Source: Neospora caninum Liverpool (Eukaryota; Apicomplexa; Conoidasida; Eucoccidiorida; Sarcocystidae). Taken from it: DNA of 64,000 nt. Made by a program: the position numbers and the translations under genes. Of this stretch, positions 57,191 to 64,000 are shown in pieces. Within the stretch, counting starts at the first letter, position 1. Every line of letters begins with the position of its first letter. Below the pieces are notes generated by a model. It searched no databases, was not told the DNA's origin, and saw only the letters and a program-made list of their open reading frames with translations. The stretch spans positions 620,001 to 684,000 of the forward strand of contig NC_018396.1 in assembly GCF_000208865.1 (NCBI RefSeq). Reading direction: 5' to 3'.

Positions 57191-59652
57191 TACATGCATT
57201 CTACAAGCGCACATCTTCAGCCGCGCCAAGCTACATTCTTCTCTACCACATAGATATGTGTATATACAAATGTGTATGTGCATGCCGAATTAGGGTTTAC
57301 CTTTTTTCTTTCTTCCTTTAGTTGCTCGAGCTTGACTTTCTCGTCTTCGAGTTGAAGGGCGAAGTCGCGCTTTCGGTCGATCTGGCGAGCTAGCTCCTTC
57401 TTCTCTGCGAGCAGTTCGGACTCCAACAAGACTCGCAGTTCCCGGACCTCCTCGATTTCTTCGGCGTCTCCATCGACCTCAGCACGCAGGATATCCGACA
57501 GGCGCTTGTCTGTCTGCAGATGAGACAGCAAAAACGGGGCAAAGTAGCCACACGCCTTTTTCTCTTGTAGCAGTCCCCGTCTTCTCCCTCTACTCTAAAC
57601 CCTGAAGGGGTTCACCGTTCTCTCTCTACCCTTGTTGCTTACCTCAACCACACTTTCAAGAAGCGCCAGGGTTCGTTCTTCCTCCGACTCTTCATGGAGG
57701 CCTGCGCTTGCAGCTGCGCGTTTCGCAGAGACCCTCTCCCTCCGTCTCGCCAGCCATTTCTCTTCGGGTGTCTGTTCAGTTCCCCGCTTTTCCTCTCTTC
57801 GCAGCTCGGGGGACGGAAGGGCGAGCCGGTCGGAGTCCGAGTCGCTCTTTCCTCGTTCGAAGATGTCTTCCTCCTCCGTGCGTCGACTTTTCTTCTTCTC
57901 CTTCTTCCCCCGGCCCGCGCCGCTTCCTTCGCCTCCACTTCGCCTCTCCTTTGCCGCGCTCACTCTGTCTCCGAACGACAGGGGAACCTCGTCATCCTCG
58001 CTCTCTGCCTTCTTCCTGCTGCCGCGCTCCTCCTCGTCGCTATCCCGGGCCGGACGGCTCCTCGACGCCCCGCGGGAGCTGCCGGAACTCTTCTTCTTCT
58101 CGCGCTTGGAGACTGTCTCATGGACGGGGCGAGGAGACAGCGCGTCGAGGGCGGCGCCCTCTCCGTCGAAGCCACTCGGCTGTTCCTCGAGCCCGAAGGA
58201 GCCCCAGGCCCCGCCGCTGTCGCCTGCTGACCCGTCTAGAAGCTGCGGCGTCGGAAGCGCCGCGGGCTCCAAGCCCGTGGACAGGCCCCCAGCGACCGCG
58301 GTCGTACGGCTCGTGGGCCCAGCTAGAGACCCCGTGGCGTCCCCGAAGAACGTCCCGCGGCCGCCCTCGCCCCCAGCATTCCCGGAAACCTGGAAAGCTT
58401 GAACGGACTGGAGGAGGGTGGCGGGAAGCGCAGCCGGGATGGGGAGTCCCTCTTTCTTTCTTTTTCCAATCAAGGTCATGGCGAGGAGGAACTCCTGCAG
58501 GGTCAGGCGGCCGTCGCAGTCGACATCGGCGAGGGTCCAGATGGCGGCTAACTCGGTGTCGGGGAGAAGAGAAGATGTAAACACATTCCGCGCCTCGCTC
58601 CCCTCCACGTAGCCGTCCTGGTTCCCGTCGGTATCTGCAAAGACCTGCGCGTATCGCTTGTACTCCTCCGGCGTCCCCACGTACAGCTCCGGGGCTGCGA
58701 CGCCCAGCACGTCGCCCCGGTCTCCGACACCGCTAGTTGGGCTCGAGACGGGGCCCGGAAGCGCTCCGCTGCCGAAGAGCCCGGAGTCGGGGCCAGCAGC
58801 CGCGCCACCAACGCCGTCTGTGCCCCCCGCAGGCCCGACCCCTAGAGACAGGTCGGAGAACGACGAGAGGGTTCCGCCCTCAGCCGCCCCTCCTGCCACG
58901 GGGACGAGTTGGGAGTTTGGGAACGGGGTGTTGGAAAACTGGGGGAGCGCGGCGGGCTCCACAGAGATTGCCTCCACAGACACCGGGAAGCCGTTCTGCG
59001 CATGCGCCACGAGTCTGCATGCGCAGGCAAAGCTTTCGACGTCGAGGTTTCCGGTGTTTTTGGCGTCAGCCAATCGCCAAATTTCGTGCAAAAGCGCCCG
59101 GTCGAGACCCGAGCTTTCCAAAAATGCAGCGGCGACTGAGCCCTCGAGCACGGAAGAAGAGGCGTCGGGCGCAACGCCGCCAGCCGCGCGCCACAGATGC
59201 ATGTAGGCCTCGACTTCTTGGGGAGTCAGAACGAGGCGCTGCTGAGACGAAGAGGGCGAAGAAGAGGGAAAGAGAGGCTGCGAGGGGAAGAGAGCGGCAT
59301 TTGGGGGAAGAGAGGGGGATGCAGGTGAGGGGAAGAACGCAGGTGAAGCAGACGCAGGGCCGCCTACGGAGCCGAGAGAAGAAGAAGTGGCGAGGAGCGC
59401 GTTTGCGGCGTCCGGGGCGACGCCGGGCGAGAGCGGAGGGAGGAAAGAAGAGACATCGCCGGGGCCCCCGGGCGAGGAAGAGAAGACGGGGAGACCGGAT
59501 GATGCATCCATGCCGAAGGAAGAAGAAGGGAACGGCTGGGACTCCGACCCCGGAGCGGAGGCAGAGGCGAGAGCAGGGAGCGCCTGGCCTGGAGATGCGG
59601 CGAAGTCAAATCCGACTGAAGGAAACGGTGGGGACGAAAACGCACCTGCCAT
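54030..59652 (-). CDS. EPS15: EPS15-like endocytic scaffold with two EH domains
   Basis: Eight minus-strand exons: 59652-57643, 57513-57301, 57006-56822, 56461-56389, 56084-56007, 55602-55468, 55106-54939 and 54494-54030, giving 1108 residues. An N-terminal Ser/Pro/Phe-rich region precedes EH1 (about 138-225; LLHEIWRLADAKNTGNLD) and EH2 (about 328-410). EH2 has a calcium-loop-like DTDGNQDGYVEG and IWTLADVDCDGRLTLQEF. EH domains bind NPF-type peptides. A charged Ser/Glu/Lys region follows, then a coiled coil (exons 2-6: ELLAEKKELARQIDRKRDFA, QVDDMQKDIDALHQAN, QLKGEREALQKEEREI) and a Ser/Gly-rich tail. Human EPS15 has three EH domains and DPF repeats; here there are two and no DPF cluster. In Toxoplasma and Plasmodium, EPS15 belongs to the Kelch13/micropore uptake machinery. 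Confidence 0.93.
54770..54822. repeat. (TA)n microsatellite in EPS15 intron 7
   Basis: Two TA arrays separated by GTATACAAA in the intron between the last two exons. Confidence 0.9.
57156..57186. repeat. (TA)n microsatellite in EPS15 intron 2
   Basis: About 15 TA dinucleotides between exons 2 and 3. Confidence 0.9.
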
Positions 59653-62322
59653 GATAAGGAGACATCCGGGAAGGAGACGCACAGACACCGAGAGCAGCCA
59701 CGAGAGTCGTGGGGAGGGGAGAGGCGACTCTGCTCGTGTGCAAGAAAAGGTCGGTGGAGGCCGCGACGGAAGCTGGAAAGCATGCGCTGTCAGACGAAGC
59801 TGCGCACAGACGCTCCGAAGCCGTGCATGCAACGGCGAACAACCCGCGGTGGGTGCCCGTTGAAGAAGGAAAACCGCGCGAAGGAGCCGAATAAGGGCGG
59901 AGACGCTTTCTGGCGCCTCGCGCTCGACCTCGCGCGAGATCCACGAGTCAAGGTGCGCAGACGCTCTTCCCTATGGAGAGGGACAGAAGGCGAAGAGAAC
60001 CGGACGCGGGGCAGCGGAAAAAACAGAAGACAACGACAGACCAGACAAAGACCGAGAAGAGGCAGGGACAGCGAGCGCGCGAAGCGGGCGCAGTGCTGAG
60101 AGAGGAGAGGAATGGGAACTCAGACTTGAGGGCAACGCTACAAAGACTGAACAAGCTGCACGGCCGCGGGGAAATGCGGGAGTGAACAAGAGAGAGACGT
60201 GGCGAGAGACGGGGAGCGCGAACGACGAAGGAACCTGGCGACCGCACGGCACACGAGGAGGTGAAACGCGTGGCGTTGTCGGGGCTCAGAAACGGAGGAG
60301 AGCAAAAAACCCTTTTTGCCGGGGTGTCCGTGCGTGTCGGGAGCGGGAGTGTGTACTCTGTTTCGCTCTCTCGCGCTCCAGGTTTGCTCACGTGCCGTTC
60401 CGCTGGGGCTGGCCACGAGCAAGGTGCGTCTGTTTTTCCAGGAAAAGAAACTTTGCGGACTCGGAGACACTCGCGCGTCCACGACTCGGATCCAGGGCGC
60501 CCCGCAAAACCCGAACCGGCTTCTTTCAGCTTGCATATATCCCGAGGCGAAACGCCTAAGGTGTTTGTGTCGGGCGCGGTATGTGTGCATCCGCGCCGAG
60601 CGCAAATCCGAAAAAAAAGTGGATAGGCCTGCGCTCAGGTTTCTCGTGAGGACAGAAAAGTCGCCGGGAGAAAGCGCCGACGAACTCACAGCGCCTGTGC
60701 CTCTCCCATTTTAGGACCGAGCGTCACGCCGTGCTTTCCTTTTCGCTTGCACTCGGCTTTTCCGTCAAGCATCCAGAACTCTCGCGCGAGGACGGAGGAA
60801 AACGGCGAGAGGTGTCTCCGGCCCGAACCCGAGAGCCTCATAAACTCTCGAAACAGGCGAGTTTTGCTGGCTGTAAGGCGCTGTGCAGCGTGCCACTGGC
60901 CCAGCGAAAAGTTGCATGTGGCCGCAAGAAGCGTTCGCGAAGCGAAGCAGGCAAGAAAGCCACGCAGCTTCGTGCACCAGAAGAGAACGAAAATATGTTG
61001 AGTTGGGCTTTCTGACGCGCGTTAGGGGCTGAAAGATGACGCGAATGCGCTCGGCGTCGACACCAACGGAGCGCTGTAAAGCCCGGGAAAAAAGAGAGAC
61101 CGCGCGAAGGAGGCTGTCTGTATCTTAACGCGCCGCGTCGAAGCTTCGCTATTTTAAATCTACGGAGGTCGACTCCCGGGCACCTGGCGCCCCCTTGAAT
61201 GTCGATGTCGTGTGTTTCTCTGACATGGTGAAGTTTCGAAAATCAAGGACAAGGAGCAGATGGAGCTGTATCTGCTTGAAAGAGAGACGCGTGGGCATCG
61301 AGCAGTGGAGGATCGTGAAGAAAGCAGAAGACACAACCGCGCTGGCTGCCGTCCTCCGCGAACGAGGCACGACGAGGATGGTGCGGGAGCCTTTTTCAAC
61401 AAAAACGGGTGAATTGCCCCTAGGTTTTCCCCTGTGTATCCACAAGTGCGCCCATGTACTCTTTCTCCTGGTCGGAGTGGATAATTCCTGTTGTTCCCCG
61501 GGGCAGCGAGTAGGTTTCGGGTGCGGGTTGGCCGGGAGCGAGAAACGGGCACCGACAGCCGCTTTGCCCGTGGAGGACAGAAGGAGGGAAGGCGTGACTT
61601 GCTGGGTTCGAGCACCAAAAAAGTGAGAAAAAAGCAGGGGAAGGCCTCTTCCCATTTCCGATGCCTGGTTTGCGCACGCTGCCATTGAGGGCCGGCTGAA
61701 GGCGGATAGAAACGCCCATGCGACACAAGAAGAAACGAGGCAAACAGTACGCAAGGGAAACAAGGTCCTTCCTTCCCGCCGGGCGAATCCAGCGGAGCCT
61801 GACTGCCACACGCTGTGTTTGCAAGACGGCACCTAGCACAGATACTGTATCAAGGGTATATGCACGGATGCACTTAACAAGGAAGCATCGTGACTCCTAT
61901 GGTCTCATGCGGATGTATCTCATATGACAACGAAAAAGTGCGCCACCCTGTATACGTCAAACGACGCGAAACGAACAATAATGCACACTGATCTATAGAT
62001 GAATATATGTATGTACCTATATATCTAGGTTTATGTTGATGCATCATATTTATACCCAGTGTTAATGTTGCGGGTGTACCAGTCTGGGATCATAAAAGTA
62101 TTATGTGTGGTAAAATTGAGCGGGGACTAGGGTAGAGACAAGCTGTTGTTGGAAGCGCAGCGGTTTGGAGAGAGTGTCATGAGCAATTACTAGAGATGTG
62201 AATGTGTGCGTTTTCTTCCCTTTCCGGTTCTCTCGCTCTGGTAGTCTCCTCTTTGCGTTTCTGTCTCCCCAAAATCTCCAGCTTCGCCTCCCGCCTTCCC
62301 CGCTGTTGCTCGTGTGCGCTTT
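59653..62322. other. Intergenic region upstream of EPS15
   Basis: Should hold the EPS15 promoter and leader plus the 3' end of the small gene to its right. No gene recognised. The open frame at 61149-61832 (minus) lacks a starting ATG and a domain. The stretch 61850-62170 is AT-richer than its surroundings. Confidence 0.45.
59822..59831. promoter_or_regulatory. TGCATGCA motif upstream of EPS15
   Basis: CGTGCATGCA about 175 bases upstream of the EPS15 start codon. TGCATGCA-type palindromes are enriched near apicomplexan promoters and are bound by ApiAP2 proteins. Role here inferred from position only. Confidence 0.35.
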
Positions 62323-63117
62323 TCATGCTTCCGCAACTAAGCGACGAAGTTGTATTCCGAACGCACCTGCAACCGAGACAGAAAAGGAGAAGAGCACATG
62401 CGCGGGAGAAACAGTGACGGGAGAGACAGGCTATGTGGACCAAAACGGAGACGAGAGGCCGGTGAGACACTGACCGTAGCTGAAGTTTTCCTTAACGTGG
62501 CGACACCCGTTTTGCCGCATTTCCTGCAAAGAGGGCCACGGACACACGACAGAAACAACTGCAAAAGCAGAATAAAACGAAGGGAAAAGGCGTAGCCTCC
62601 CTTTGTCCTCTTTAGGCTCTCTCTTGGACTGCTGAATGTTTTCTTACCTCATATCTCGCTCCCGTCTCTCTCCTGGTCAAATCGTGTAGCTGTATATCTG
62701 TGTATCTATCTCTCCATATCGACGCATTACTGTCTCTCTCGTTTGCCTTCTCGTGCCTTGTCATTCTCCCTCCTCGGTCGCTCTGTCGGCCATCGCTGCG
62801 GCTCTTCATTTCGGTCTCGTTTCGCTCTTCTCGCTTTCCGCCTCTGTTGCGCTCTCTGTCGCATGCTGTTCTCCCTCGCTCTCACCTCCCCGCTTTGCCT
62901 CCCCCCGTTTCTTGCCTCTGCACCAGGCACTTTCCCCCGTTTTCCTTTCCTGTCGCCTTTGTCTGCGGGGGCTGGGATGTCTTCACCGTACCTCGTACAT
63001 TGGAGGATCCTCTCGCTGCATAACGGCCAGCCTCAAGATCGCGTCTCCGAAACTTCGTGCATCGTGCTCACACAGAAACCCCTGAGAAAAACAAATCGCC
63101 TTCAGACTGTCTTCCAT
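62323..63117 (-). CDS. Possible small conserved-looking protein, three exons
   Basis: Minus-strand model: 63117-62992, 62523-62475 and 62366-62323, 219 bases in all, 72 residues. It begins MEDSLKAICFSQGFLCEHDA, continues FGDAILRLAVMQREDPPMYE, and the later exons give EMRQNGCRHVKENFSY and GAFGIQLRRLVAEA before the stop. Donors (GAG|GTACGG, TACG|GTCAGT) and acceptors (TTTGCAG, GGTTGCAG) fit, and phases agree. The composition is that of a folded helical protein rather than the Arg/Ser noise of the spacers. I do not recognise the family. The first exon could instead begin at an acceptor (TTTCTCAG at 63082-63089), making this the C-terminus of a larger gene running off the window. Confidence 0.45.
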
Positions 63118-63160
63118 TGGACTGCTATCTTTCGTTCCTCCTCGCCCCGAGCACGCACCG

Positions 63161-63170
63161 CCCCCCCCCC
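63161..63170 (-). repeat. Run of 10 C (10 G on the coding strand) upstream of the small gene
   Basis: On the minus strand this reads GGGGA followed by ten G, about 45-60 bases before the ATG at 63117. It would form a G-quadruplex-capable leader if transcribed. Confidence 0.85.
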
Positions 63171-64000
63171 TCCCCATGAAACGATACTCACATTTACACA
63201 CGGCTGTGGGTGCCTGTCTGCATGCAAGGAGCATGCATGTCGATATGTCTGCTTGCGTGTCCGTAGCCGAATGACCCCAGAAGGATAGCGAGTAAAATTG
63301 CAAGCAAATCGATGCATCTATCGAGTGATCTGTGGACTGTGTAGATCTCGTCATAGCGCTGCGCCCTTGCCGGAGGGCCCCAAACATGCACAGAGCTGAA
63401 TCGAAAGGTAGAAGACGAGCGACACCCAGCTATAGACTTTGATATGTGCATCTAGATGGCCGTTCGTTTTTCAAGATGAGACACACGAGACGGCGAGTCT
63501 CCATCGCGGATGTTTAGAGGTATTTCCTTCCCGGCTTCGGGCGGCGGAAACAGGCGCCTATCCCTCTGCCTCTCCCCGTCTCCTGCATCGCTGGTGCATG
63601 CAACTTAAAACAGGGGGAGGAGATACGGCAAAGCCCCTTCAGCCAAAGCGACTCGAGAAGTAAAAGGCCAAAACGCAGTGCGGGAAACGCATGGAGAGCG
63701 GGACACAGTGGGACGGAGACTGGAGAAAACACATCCCTCGAGATACGGGGCCCGATGCAGTCGGCGCGGTGCGTGCGTTAAACAGAGAGACAGTTGAGTC
63801 AATGGAACAGGGAACCACGCAGACCTGCATATAAGCGCAACTTGCGTTTTGATCCACTTACCGTTTTCCCGTGAAGGACACTCTCGCGGGGACCTCCCGA
63901 ATTGGAGGCAACGACCGGACAGCCTAGCGCGTTCGCCTCTAACGGGACCTACCGGCAATGGCGGCGACAAGACAAATGCGTTTCGCATCCTCGCACGCAA
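63171..64000. other. Right-edge region without a supported gene
   Basis: A minus-strand frame with an ATG at 63988 (MRNAFVLSPPLPVGPVRGER) has a good internal donor (AACG|GTAAGTGG near 63863), so it may be an exon of a gene entering from the right. Too little is visible to call it. Confidence 0.3.

Noticed and set aside
61149..61832. 227-codon minus-strand frame upstream of EPS15
   Set aside because: Opens with GTG rather than ATG, no domain, and lies in the presumed promoter and leader region.
62000..62170. AT-rich stretch considered as a nuclear insertion of mitochondrial DNA
   Set aside because: Such insertions are frequent in Toxoplasma, but I cannot match the stretch to a mitochondrial gene by eye. 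Alignment to the mitochondrial genome would decide.

Overview
This window looks like nuclear DNA of a coccidian apicomplexan, most probably Toxoplasma gondii or a close relative. The signs are moderate GC, multi-exon genes with GT-AG introns, long Ser/Pro/Arg/Glu-rich extensions on otherwise conserved eukaryotic proteins, (TA)n microsatellites in introns and spacers, and an intronless rhoptry-kinase-family gene. From memory, the T. gondii genes for ROP11 and EPS15 are neighbours on chromosome X, which fits the right half of the window. I could not run a search to confirm this.

Layout, left to right. A single-exon gene (1790-4195, +) encodes an 802-residue low-complexity protein ending in a cupin-like fold resembling the Mif2/CENP-C C-terminus. 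It converges on a small Tim chaperone gene (7454-6391, -). That gene diverges from a mitochondrial ribosomal protein mS23 gene (9283-13402, +, seven exons), which converges on PPIL4, a cyclophilin-RRM-RS spliceosomal protein (18319-14776, -, five exons). A 4.5 kb spacer separates PPIL4 from MEMO1 (22840-28612, +, 13 exons). MEMO1 converges on TIM44 (33503-30421, -), and a 4 kb spacer separates TIM44 from VPS50/syndetin (37480-45079, +, four exons). The intronless ROP11-like rhoptry pseudokinase (47179-48720, +) follows in the same direction. A gene-poor stretch with one doubtful signal-peptide ORF (52720) leads to EPS15, a two-EH-domain endocytic scaffold (59652-54030, -, eight exons). A possible 72-residue three-exon gene (63117-62323, -) lies near the right edge.

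Three genes serve the mitochondrion (small Tim, TIM44, mS23). Three serve membrane traffic or invasion (VPS50, EPS15, ROP11). The rest concern splicing (PPIL4), metal-dependent MEMO chemistry, and possibly the kinetochore (the cupin protein). Orientation alternates strictly (+,-,+,-,+,-,+) up to VPS50, so spacers are either shared 5' regions or shared 3' regions.

Exon boundaries were derived by hand from splice consensus, reading-frame continuity and family conservation. Every multi-exon model below has a total coding length divisible by three. UTRs and transcript ends cannot be seen. There are no CRISPR arrays, rRNA genes or convincing tRNAs, and no transposon ORF was recognised.
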